64,000 nt of DNA from Bactericera cockerelli (lineage: Eukaryota; Arthropoda; Insecta; Hemiptera; Triozidae): positions 12,154,872-12,218,871 of the forward strand of contig CM044959.1 in assembly GCA_024516035.1 (NCBI GenBank), given 5' to 3'. Below, one piece after another: positions 36,880 to 48,500 of the stretch; positions within the stretch are counted from its first letter, which is position 1; every line of letters starts with the position of its first letter. The position numbers and the translations under genes were made by a program. The notes under the pieces are model-generated. The model was not told the DNA's origin. It made no database searches and was given only the letters and a program-made list of their open reading frames with translations.

Positions 36880-39280
36880 CTACTTTGGAAAAGCTTGCGT
36901 AAACTTAAGTTGGCTTTGTTAGAGATTTAGTGGCTCACTTTAAACTAATAAACACGTTCCTGGTGGACTAATTCTAATAAGTTTTAACTAATAAAGTCTA
37001 CATATCTCTTTAGGTTTTTTCCACAGAGTTCTACTATGATTTTTCTTTTTGACTATGATTTATTATGATCTCAAATTATTTATTTTTGAATTTATTTGTT
37101 GTTACATAACATTGTTTCTTTTGTATATTCGTTTTAGTTTCTAGATAATTTGTTTTCGTATTCTGTCAAGTTCTGTACTTTTGTTACTGTTGATAACTTT
37201 TCTGAGCTGACAGACTCACTTGGAACAAAGCTTTAACTTCTAAAATATAGATAGTCACTCTGTTTTTTATGACACTTAACAATAAAACTGATCTACTCTG
37301 AATTATAATTCAAGAAATCTGTTTTCGTATTCAGTGCTGCACAATATAAAATAATAAAGAAATTTATAAATCAGTATCTTGTTCTGCAAAAGCTACGTAC
37401 ATTTCACACTCACTTTGCAAAATAAAATAGTTTTGTATAAATAGGACTGGCTCTAAATTTATTTTTCTATCTATAATTTCATGTAAAATTTCTTCAATAA
37501 GAATGACTATGGTGAAGTGTAGCAACTTTGAACCCATTTTTTTCTTCACAAACATATTATTAGATGGAATAAATTTAGGTTTAGGATTTCAGATGATTAT
37601 GATAAGAAATAATAAAAATATTTAACTAGTCATTTATTTTTAAGAGATTAAAAAAAGATTAATGAATAAATATTTTTAAATAGATGTATTGAAAGCTTAA
37701 CAAAAGTCACGATTCTAGTTACTTATTTCATCTTAACTTTGCCAATCTCTGTGGTGCAGAGCTTTAACTGCCTCTTTCTCTGCAGGTTGTGGGTTTGATT
37801 CCCGAACACCGCGAAATTTAGGAATAGAAATTTTCAGCTATGACATGTTGAGATTTCCTGTCCCAAAGTAATACTAACGAAATTCTACGCCGAAAATAGG
37901 TAAAATACAACGAGTATTTTGACTGTTTTTTACTACAATATTGGCATTATAGTGTGAATCGATCTTAAAATAACTTAAAATGTATACTTTTCTAAGAATC
38001 TTTTTTGCTCCTTAGTTTTCTATCTTCGTCTCACAACAGGGTGCTTTATAAATTTTATCTTAGCAAATATTGATTTAAGTGATTCACAGGGTGTTTCGAA
38101 ATTTAGACTCTCACGGATTTTTGGCTTTAAGTGCGATGAAAAACCATAGAAAGAGATGACGTTATCACCTTTTCTTGTGTTCCTCCCCCTGTGTAAACCA
38201 AAGGCATGATTAAAGACCTTTAGTAACCTCTTTATTCTTTATGTTGTAGAAATACATAAAGGGATTGGTGCTATGTGCTACTTCCTTTCATGTACAAATA
38301 GTCCAAATAAAACACCGATAAAAAAACATTCTTATGTTATCACAATCTGGAAATTATTGCACAGGTGGACAATTCTGATTCCTGTTCAAACTCTTACCTT
38401 ACATTTTTTTTAAATACTTCTGTCTCTAAAAAATAATTATCCAAGTTTTACACTGGGTAAGGAACGGTGATTTTCTTTTTCGGAGCTTGCACGAGATCTG
38501 TTTTTCGCGTCTAACAGACCCTCGCCTTGCTACTTTTTTTCAAACCACTTTGTGAGTCACAAAACAATATTAAAAATAGTGACGTATCTCCTAATTTTAA
38601 TCGTAGATACTTTTTTATCACTTAAAAAATACATTTTTAATTAGTTGCATCAAAACAATCATTTTATTAGATGTTTTTCTGAACTCAGAAATCTAAAGAG
38701 TAGTTGATCTAAATTTTAGTTTTGATTGGATTAGAGTAAACTATTTTTATCGAATGAAAAACAATGTGTACGTAAGTACGTTTGTAGGTTAGAGAACTGT
38801 TAATGTGTTAAGTTGGCAATCTGAAAGTTTTATTTACTAAATGTGCATAGTTTTATTTCATTAGTAATTTTCATTTGTTTTGTTAACACATTTTTGTTCA
38901 CTGGACGAAAAGAGAAACCTATGTTCGGAAATGATTTAAATAAGTTCATCTTCAGAAACAGGACCGGCTATTCACTTTCATTTTACCATCATTGTTTCTC
39001 TCGATATTCACTTCTGCTCAGAAAAACCGTTTCACAATAAGTTTTAACTATTAGACAAAATTATTTAATTAATTAACCTCATTTGATGTATTTATAAGTG
39101 TAGAATGTTGAATATTACCTACCCTATCCTTAGACTAGGGTCTCTTGTAAAGTTTCTTTTGTAAATAACCGTGTATCTCTGTCATATAAATAAAAAATAT
39201 AATAAATGAAACTATACATACAATTTATACAAAATAAAATATTAGTCCTGACTTCTCATTTCTAACTCCTAACTTACTCA
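36880..39280. other. intergenic, AT-rich
   Basis: No gene seen. A tRNA-like B box (GGGTTTGATTCCCG) at ~37787-37806 after GGTGCAGAGCTTTAACTGCC may be another SINE head. Weak. Confidence 0.5.
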
Positions 39281-39287
39281 GGCTTGG

Positions 39288-39405
39288 TTCTGGGGGCCCT
39301 TGTGTATTATTAGCCTCCTTGTAAAGACAGTGGTAGAAGTGCTGAGTCAGTCCTCCACTGTCTGGCTACCATCGCGCATCGTTCACGATGACGCCACTCT
39401 ATAAA
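39288..39405 (+). repeat. interspersed repeat D
   Basis: GGCTTGGTTCTGGGGGCCCT, AAGACAGTGGTAGAAGTGCT, TCCTCCACTGTCTGGCTACC; other copies at 36545, 56316 and 58111. The inner CAGTGG-AG and CTCCACTG pair as a short stem. Confidence 0.8.
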
Positions 39406-39515
39406 TGAATGAACTAACTCAAGTGTCTGTCAGATATGTGGATGTAAAGATATGAGAACGAACGAGTATTGTCAGTCCCAGTAGCTCAGTGGTCAAGGCG
39501 TTATCATTTAAAGTT

Positions 39516-39652
39516 ATCATATTTGTGTTCATCACTTTGGTGATATCACAACTACCCGAACTCGCTTTACTAAATCTACGCTGAAACCGGGACTTGAACC
39601 ACCGACCTCCAGGTTACTAGTCCACTGCCTTATCGATCAAGCTACTGAGGTC
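39516..39652 (-). repeat. Thr-tRNA-like SINE, inserted in another SINE
   Basis: A nearly full copy in reverse orientation. On its left is the head of a GTCCCRGTAGCTCAGTGG SINE (39475-39510) and on its right that SINE's tail (from about 39680), so it was the later insertion. Confidence 0.75.
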
Positions 39653-40451
39653 AATTTATAACAAAACCTCATTATAATAATACGTCTTGGGCTTACTGCT
39701 GGAATAATGGGACTCATCAGTCCTAATCGGGCAGTTACGACTGTGAGAGTAAAGGGACTCCTTAGTCTCATTCTTGCAGATAAACACAGTATTGTATTGC
39801 ATAAATAAAGCGATCAAATATGTTACTGTGGTGGGTTCTTCAGGGGAGCCCGCAGGGTACACATGAAGAACCTGACACCTGACTGACTTAGGGGCCCGAG
39901 AAATCTGTAAACAGCTCTGACTACATGCTCAGATCATAACGTGTAGAATTAAGAAGTGAGAAAACGAACTCCAGTTGCATGGAAACGCCACATAGCGCGA
40001 CACCATCGCAAAGGAGTAGAATATTTCTCGCGATCTATTTATGTTTATGTTTACATTTGATATATTTATGTTTATGATTATATTTGATACCGGGAAGAAA
40101 TTTTGTGAGGGACGAGGAGACTCCTATGCGATACTAGCGCTGAGGACGCCACGATGTAGGCGGCGGGGGGTGGTTTCCACACTTCTTAATTCTACACGCT
40201 ATGACAAACAACACAGCCTCTCACCATATGAAGAAGATATCAAATGGAAGAAACAATTAAAGGAATTATGAGGCAAAGACTCTAAGTGTTACAAACCTAT
40301 CTTTAAATAAATATTCATTTTAAAAAATATTGGTTTCAATAACACAAAATTAAAAACATTTATTTTCACACAAATAAATCGAAACACTTCGCTGCAGCAA
40401 TAATTTAGAACTACAGTCAAATTGATCAAAGAGACAGGCCCTAAATAGTAA

Positions 40452-40642
40452 AGTAGGCGGCCACAACGAGGACCCTGGCCTATACCCTAGACCCTAGACC
40501 CTGGTACCTACAGCTTGATATAGACAATTTCCGGACTCCGTTGTGGCCGCTTACATTCAATAGCATGGTTAGATTATTTTACGAGGTACTGGCTCTACCC
40601 CAGGGTTCAGGGTATAGGCTTCCGTTGTGTCCGCGCACTAGG
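40452..40642. mobile_element. small MITE-like element
   Basis: Left arm (GGCGGCCACAACGAGGACC...GGCCTATACCCTAGACC) and right arm (GGGTTCAGGGTATAGG...CGTTGTGTCCGCGC) are imperfect inverted copies around ~90 bp; a third GTTGTGGCCGC lies in the centre. Confidence 0.5.
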
Positions 40643-41390
40643 GGCCAAACCAATAGACAACATCGATAACTTAAGTCATTGCTTGGCGTCGGTTTTCCCT
40701 ATCTTACACATTACGTAATCCGTGACTTAGCACCACAAAGGTATTATGAAAACGTCTATTAATTTTGCCCTAAGTATCTATTAGTCTCCTAGAGTGGTTT
40801 TTTATGAGCAATTTTTTTATTGAATTTCTAAAATTCAACAATTTGAAGAAAAAAGAAAAGAAAAGAAAAAAAAAAAAAACCTGCTGATTACACTCTTATA
40901 GAATGAGAAAAACACATTGACACATAACAAATTTATACAACACAAGAAAATAGAAATTTATCGGAAGTAATAAAAGTTCGAGAGAAGGGAACTTCAAAAC
41001 GACAATTCTAACGAATTTGGGTAAGTGGAATAAAATTTCTTTATAAAATTATTCTGGAACAATGGTAGTCATATTACGGCTACTACGAGTATTTGAGAAA
41101 AAAATGTGATCAGAGTTTTGCAATGCTGAGCTAACCACAAAGGTTCTGACAAAAAAATTAATAAAAAAATAACACGAATATGTTACGAGTAAGCGTATTT
41201 TTTATATAAATAAATTAATAAAAAAAAAAAAAATCGAGAAAAATATCTCTTCTATCGCGATCTGGCTGCAAATATTTTCCATTTTCCGCCATTTGTAAAC
41301 AAAAAAACAAATATTTTATTTAAATATTCGTTTTATTTGTTTTATTCATATAAAAAATTCGCTTACTTTTTGGGACAAAATAACACAAAG

Positions 41391-41655
41391 TATAGTAGAC
41401 GAGATCTAGCGTGTCATATGAATCATGGATGCGCAGTGTACGATTTTATGAACATGCAGCTTGAGACAACATGACCCTCTATTGTTTTTTTTTAAACCTT
41501 CATTTGCACCCTTGTCCGAGTTGTTGGAGAAAGAGAAAAATACATTCTCAAGGTAGATTTGTAAACCTAGAGCCACCGCACATTTCCCCTCTCTGGTATC
41601 CTTACTCGGCGCCAAAGGGGAGGTTCATATGACAAACTACATCTCGTCTACTATA
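41391..41655. mobile_element. TIR MITE (TA ends)
   Basis: 265 bp whose ends TATAGTAGACGAGAT... and ...ATCTCGTCTACTATA form 32-bp inverted repeats with about four mismatches, continuing through TGTCATATGAA. Likely a TA-targeting MITE. Confidence 0.75.
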
Positions 41656-41730
41656 ACCAATTAACCACTACAAGACACAAGTTGAGGAGGTATGAAGTTG
41701 AAGATGGATGTGGTGTGTTCCAAATTTAGT

Positions 41731-41898
41731 CCGAGTTGGCTTTGAAGATGGAATTGAATGTACTTATTTTTAATAAATTATAATTTCCGAGTTGGCTTTG
41801 AAGATGGAATTGAATGTACTTATTTTTAATAAATTATAATTTCCGAGTTGGCTTTGAAGATGGAATTGAATGTACTTATTTTTAATAAATTATAATTT
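41731..41898. repeat. 56-bp tandem repeat, 3 copies
   Basis: Three nearly identical 56-bp units starting CCGAGTTGGCTTTGAAGATG at 41731, 41787 and 41843. It adjoins the exon-13-derived array, so two different arrays lie side by side downstream of NFXL1. Confidence 0.95.
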
Positions 41899-41915
41899 CC
41901 TTGTTTGAAGAAAGA

Positions 41916-42394
41916 AAAAAAAAAAATTAACCACTACAACCACACCACATGGCACCACCCTCTGCACTCTACAAGTTGCTCACCACAACTCCTGCTGAGC
42001 CAACATACGTCAAAAAAAAAAAAAAAATTAACCACTACAACCACACCACATGACACCACTCTCTGCACTCTACAAGTTGCTGACCACAACTCCTGCTGAG
42101 CCAACATACGTCAAAAAAAAAAAAAAAAAAAAAATTAACCACTACAACCACACCACATGACACCACCCTCTGCACTCTACAAGTTGCTGACCACAACTCC
42201 TGCTGAGCCAACATACGTCAAAAAAAAAAAAAAATTAACCACTACAACCACACCACATGGCACCACCCTCTACAAGTTGCTAACCACAACATACGTCATG
42301 GTGCCGAACAGGAGAGCAAACCACTACAACCACACCACATCGCACCACCCTCTACAGGTTGCTGACCACAACATACGTCATGGTGCCAAACAGG
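41916..42394 (-). repeat. tandem copies of the NFXL1 exon 13 3' end and 3'UTR
   Basis: Blocks of ~80-106 bp start with ATTAACCACTACAACCACAC at 41926, 42028, 42134 and 42234, and a related one at 42313. They share CTCTACAAGTTGCTGACCAC with the end of exon 13 and are separated by A-runs of 11-18. The copy nearest the gene repeats CACCATGACGTATGTTGTGG and the stop codon (minus strand), i.e. the last codons of the membrane anchor. Confidence 0.85.
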
Positions 42395-42594
42395 ACCGCA
42401 AACCCTGCGACCACCAGAATCTGCGTGGCGTGCCGCTCCCACAGGGACTTCTGCCGTGGAGCTGTGGACTTGGGCTCTCGCGGTCTCTTGGTTCGAACCC
42501 CGGCGCCGGCGAACTTTCGCTGGTACAGTTCCAACTCCTGCTGAGCCTTGAGCTCTTCCGCTTTCCGGAGCCGTTCCTCCTCTTCCTCTTTAGC
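42352..42594 (-). CDS. NFXL1: NFXL1 coding exon 13 (coiled segment, membrane anchor, stop)
   Basis: CTCTCAG acceptor; 80 codons plus TAG. Begins with a charged, probably helical stretch ([20 protein letters not shown]), then a basic linker and SLWERH, then about 22 hydrophobic residues ([19 protein letters not shown]) ending SNL. This layout is diagnostic for NFXL1. The 3'UTR runs into tandem copies of this exon's own 3' end (41916-42394). Confidence 0.95.
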   Translation of the reverse strand, partial: AKEEEEERLRKAEELKAQQELELYQRKFAGAGVRTKRPREPKSTAPRQKSLWERHATQILVVAGFAVLFGTMTYVVVSNL

Positions 42595-45500
42595 CTGAGA
42601 GAGAAAAAAATAAAGCGGAAAAAAAAAAAAAAAAAATAGAGATAAATGAGAGAGAGAAAAAAACAATCTTATCTACTTTGCACTAGTAAAAAAAAAAGTG
42701 TTTCTTTGTGTTATTATATCACAATTGTAGTGGGTAGCGCAGAATTATAGGACTTTACCGTATCTTTAATATCCCAATACCTTAATTTTGCCTATAATTC
42801 CGCCACTGGTCGCTGCTAACATTAAAGAGCTTTCCTCCTCACGAGGTTATGAGTGGACCCCGAACACCCAAGAACCCAGGTCACCGTGCGTGCAATGCCT
42901 AGCGCGCTAACTCACTCGGCCACGGTGACTACTTCTGTTGTCTTATAAAGAATTTAATAATAATAATAGCTGGTTAAATGTTTTGTCAGGCTAATAATAA
43001 TAATAATAATAATAGCTGGTTAAATGTTTTGTCAGGCTAATAATAATAATAATAATAATAGCTGTTTAAATGTTTTGTCAGGCTAATAATAATAGCTGGT
43101 TAAATGTTTTGCCAGGCTCTATTCGTGCTTTTTACCAGGCGACATTATTATTCATACCTGTCTGGCTGGGGACGTTAAACAGGGAGAAGACCAGTGTCTC
43201 GCTAGAAGACTATAAACAGAGAACAGACTAGCCAACCCTTACAAGCCAGGCTAGCTTGCAGTTTCCTAAGGGTTTAATGGCTTATAAAGAAAAGTCCAAG
43301 TCCTCACGATGGTTCATCGCACATAGAAATATGTGGTTCAGGACGAGCCAACTTTGGAATAAAGTTGGCTGGATACCATCACTCACCTCTCCAGCTGTAG
43401 CCAAGCTGGCTACAACAACAACAACATTATTCATACCTTCCGAGCGGCCTCCCTCTTCTTATCACAGCCCTGGTTGCACTCCACCTTGGCGTCGCCACTG
43501 ACCAGGTCCGAACAGGCGACCTCCCGCGTGTAGCGCTTGCACGGACACTTGACCTTGACCTTTTCCTCGCAGCGGGGAGGGAGGGGGCAGGGGGGCGGAT
43601 GACAGGGGGAGGTGCAGAGGTGACCGCACGGGAGCTGTTTGGAAGGGTAGTGGGAATTAGTTATTATTATTAAACAGATTTAATCAAGTTTTATTTAAAA
43701 AATATGGTATATACAATTTACAAGAAACAAAATTGAAATTATTAAAGAAAACTTGATCAAGGGCCGTCCTAATGCCTACAGCATTCTCTTTGTGTTATGT
43801 TGTGTTTTGGGAGATTGAACGTCCCTTTCAACTGCTAACTGCATTTATTTCTGTCCCGGTAGCTCAGTGGCAAAAGCGGCACTCTGTGAATCTAGATATT
43901 CCGGAGGTCGTGTGTTCAAACCCCAGCCCGGACATGACAAGTTAGCCTCCCATTTGGGATTTTTACCACATAATAAATAATACGTCTTTGGCTTACTGCT
44001 GGAATAATGGGACTTTAATAGTCCTAATCGGACAGTATAAATAAGGCGATATTATTATTGTTTGAGCATGTGACCAGGCGCGATCGATAGGAGAATGTTT
44101 TGGGGGTGCTGCCACATGAACCGGACTAAAAAGGAAATTATAGAGTCGCCTTTCAATATCTATCTAAAGAGTTTAAGTTTGTTTACCATGCCAATCTTAA
44201 TAACTAAGCATTAATTATTCTAGAAATGTGTGATGATTTTCATTGTGTACAAGCTAGGACTTCAGAAAATCCTCTTTTTTTCAATATTTTTCGCTTAGGG
44301 GTGCTGCAGTTCCGCAGCTCCTTAGCATTGGTCGCGCCTGCATGTGACCACATAATAATTATGCGAACTAGATGACATGTCTCAAGGATAACGCTTTTCT
44401 ATTCATGACGTTTTTTTTTTTTGGCAAGCAACAATTGTAAACATAATGTATTATTTAAAACATATACCTATACAAATTAATTTATCTCCGTAAAGCTCTA
44501 GCTCAACTAAATGTGAGAGCCATCTTCCCATGGTATAGCTTCGATCAATTTTCGGGTGCTCCTCAGCCTCACGGATATCGCTCGAATATTTGAAAATTAT
44601 ATGGGTACAAAATTTATAACAGCGCTATAGTGGTGTCGTTAGAGGACTATGGTCTCGCTAGAGGACTATAAATAGAAAACAGCCAGGCTAGCTTGCAGTT
44701 TCCTAAGGGTTTAATCTCTATACAGGGGGTCCAGAAAGTTTGCACCAAAATGATAGGGGTAATAAAAGAGACCATTTCCAACAAAAATATTCCCGGACAT
44801 TTTCCTTTATTTTTTGTCGTTTTCAAAATGGCGGCCAAAACGTGTGTTTTTCAAATACGTGCGTTCAGAACCTTGACAGTCTAAATGAGCATGAACATTA
44901 AAACATTGAACGAGTTAATATAACTTATTTTAATTAAAATTTTATTCTCAATTCAAAAATGCAATCCGTTTTTTTCTAGGTGGTACAGAAAAAATTAAAA
45001 AAATCAAAAGCCAAACCAAAGTCGGAATATTGAAAAACACACTTTTGGCCGCTATTTTGAAAACGACAAAAAATAAAGGAAAATGTCCGGGAATATTTTT
45101 GTTTGAAATTTTCTCTATTATTACCCCTATCATTTTGGTGCAAACTTTCTGGACCACCCTGTATATAAAACAGAAAATACCTACCTACCTTGTTTGTTTG
45201 TTTGTTTGTCCGGAGTTGTTTAGCCAAAACGGTAAGAGATAGCGAAAAATGTCTCAGAAGTGATCCCCCCAAAACCATTATCGCTTTGTCCAGAAAAATT
45301 ATAAAAAGTTCAAAAAGGCATTGCTGTCCAGCAGTACGGCCATGCCTTAGTAAATTTGCAAAGCACGGGCAAACGGCTAGTGGCTTATAAAGAAAAGTCC
45401 AAGTCCTCATGATGGTCGATCGCACATAAAAATATGTGGTTCAAGACTCATCCTAAGCCATTTTTATTTGGCTTCTAAGACATAATTATGATAACTAGTA

Positions 45501-48500
45501 TATTTATTCTTACAGTACTACCACCGCGATTCGACTCACCGGTTTGGGGCAGCGGCCGCCGCATCTCACCAGCTGGTCGCGGGCCGCAGGGCCGGCCGAG
45601 GTCCACTCCACGCAGGCCACGTACACGAGGGCCAGGCCGCAGTGGCAGCGGGCCCTCACCTTGAGGGTGCAGGGGGGACAGGGAGGGGGGTGGCACGGCA
45701 CGGGACAGGGGTGGTTGCAGCCGGGGGGGCGCGGGTGACTGCAGCGCCCGTCGCACGGGGGACAGTTGAGACTCACCTGGGTAGATGGGTACAAAAATAA
45801 AAAGTCAGTCATCAGTAAAAAACAGAAATTTTTTTTACAACATTCAGTTTTAAATATTATGTAGTTATTAGGTAAAATTGTTGAGAAGTTGTATTAGATG
45901 TAAAAAAAACATCTAATACAACTTCTCAATTTTCTATTCATACTGATTAAAATAGAGAGGTTAGTTGATGGCATGGATATTCAGAACTATTACCTGCTGA
46001 TGAGAGCAAAGAAGCTCGAAACAGCTGTCCAGGTATGTTCTGATATTCATGTACATCTAATACAACTTCTCAATTTTCTGTTCATACTGATCATACTGAT
46101 TAGGTAAGTACATGGAAAATCTGGCGGGCAGCTGATACTCACCTGGGTAGATGAGTAGCTTAAAACGTTGGAGAGTTATGGTTTTTAACACGTTCGTTAC
46201 CGAACGGCCATATGTGGATGTTTTTGTGTTTTTCTTTGGGACCGAAACACACATGTGGCCGTTATCAAAATTTTAACGAGGGACCGGACATCCATATAAT
46301 TATGGCCTTTTTGAGGTAGGTTGTTAGTATTAGAACAGATATAGGATCTATTCTTGTACAAATACGATGCCAAATATGCAAAAAAAAATCATTTTGGTAC
46401 CCAGGATGCAACAGCGACTTTACCGCCTGGTCCCTACGTAAAACTTGAAAAAAATGGCTTGGTAACGAACGTGTTAACAGACGGTGCACGGATAAGGCAC
46501 GTTAATAGGATTTGTAGGATACAAAAAACGTCGTTTTATTTTAGGCTGGACGGGGTGCAATAGTTCTAAATAATGGACGCAGCACACAGGAATTTCTTTA
46601 TAGGAAAGACCCCTGGAATAATGTAATGTATCGTATGTCTGGACGGGCCCTAGTGCTCAACTCACTCAATAACCTAGCCCTTTAGTTAGGACAGTAGTAT
46701 TTTTTTGTTTGTTTTGTTATTAAATATTTTATTTTATTTAATCTATTTTTTTTTTCTTTCTTAGAAGTAAATACTCGTATTGTAAATATTTTGATTTTTT
46801 TTCTTCTTCTTCCTATTAGGGTTAATTGGTATTGTATGTTTTGATTGATTTAATTAATTTTGAAAGAAATATTTATTTATATATTTTTTTATATAATTAT
46901 AAAAATTACATCTCTAAGCTAATGCTAACTTTATTGTCCTCCTATTAGTATAGTATAGTATAGTATAGTAGTGCTTTATTTAGACTGTCAGCTCGAGACA
47001 GGGAGTCCCATTATGCTAACAGTTTAATATAGCACCTCTTTATTTATTGTAAATTTTATACAGGATATTGTACAAAGAATTGTACAATAATAATAACTCA
47101 CCTTCGGGTCCTGGGAGGACACCTGCCTGGCATGGCAGGGCAGGCGACACTTGTGGTTCCCGCACGGCAGGAGCCAGCCGCACGCAGCCTTGCACGAGAA
47201 GGCGACCTGCTGGCTGCACGGGAGCGTGCGTGCCGTGTGGTTGCCATGGCAACTGAGCGTGACGGGAACCTTGCACGGGTCGCACGGGAAGCTCTGCTTG
47301 ACCAGGTGGGGCTGGATCTTCTCCCACGGCCCTGGGAAGGACGACAATGAGTAAGAGTAATTCATAAAGTGCAAAACTATAAAATGGCGGTATAAATGAG
47401 CGCGCGATTAGCTCAGTGGTTAAGCACTCGCTTGCCATGCGGAAGGTCCCGGGTTTAATCGCCCGTGCCGACAAAAATTTGTATTCTTAATTTGGTTACA
47501 AATGTTTGTAAGGGATACCTTTCGGTGCGCTCGTGTTGACCCAGCACCTAATTGGGAAGTATTGTGTCACTTCTCGCCCATCAGAGGGGAGGCATACTAC
47601 GGGATGGGCAGGCTACAACATAGACCACAAGCGTCTACAGTAGCTCCTGTTTCATGGCTACGAAATAAAAACGGCTATGAAACACTCATCCTTAAAAAAA
47701 AAAATATAATAATAATAATATCGCCTTATTTATACTGCCCGATTAAGACTATTAAAGTCCCATTATTCCAGCAGTAAGCCCAAGCAAGACAAATTATTCT
47801 GTGGTAAAAATCCCAAATGGGATGATAACATGTCATGTCCTGGATGGGTTTCGAACCCACGACCTCTGGAAACTCTGGATTCACAGAGTGCCGCTTTTAC
47901 CACTGAGCTACCGGGACAGACTATGTATAGTAATAATTTAGTAAGGGCGACTTAAAGTAGGTAGTATAAACACTTTATTTTAATACACAAATGCGATCAA
48001 CTTCAATGACAACTGTATTTATTGGAGGGGCTTGACATTTTTACTACTTGTGCCATCAATGTATGAATAATAATACTCTTTAGGGGAAGGTAACCACCAG
48101 GCGAGGTTAATGCTCAAAGCATTTTCTACTTCCTAACCCTCAGAGTCTTATTATTATGTGGTTACAAAATCAAAATAATAAAACGTCGCTTTCAACTGCA
48201 TGGTCATATCACGTAGGGCTATAAGTTTTTTTTTTTTTTCACGTTTTTCTACCATTGTCTGGTTATTTACTAATACCATGAAACGGGCCAAGTTAGAAAA
48301 AAATTGGATTTACAATGTTAATTTAAATGAAGCCTTAAAGATATCACTACTTGCACAGGCATCTTTTTATATAGAAAACCTACATCAGTAGCTTGATCGA
48401 TAAGGCGGCGGACTTGTAACCAGGAGGTCGGTGGTTCAAGTCCCGATTCCAGTTGTTAAAAAATAACTACGTGAGTTTGAGTAGTTATGACACCACGAAA

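Noticed and set aside
39705..39735. CTGATGAG on the minus strand as another hammerhead
   Set aside because: It is a family B SINE tail variant; no GAAA box or matching helices follow.
42157..42639. 160-codon plus-strand ORF over NFXL1 exon 13
   Set aside because: It is antisense to the real exon and runs through tandem A-run repeats.
47399..47475. Functional tRNA-Gly gene
   Set aside because: Head of a SINE: acceptor stem does not pair well and the body continues for ~220 bp as in other copies.
48383..48450. Functional tRNA-Thr gene
   Set aside because: Boxes and anticodon-like loop are present but no closing acceptor stem; many dispersed copies share a non-tRNA tail.
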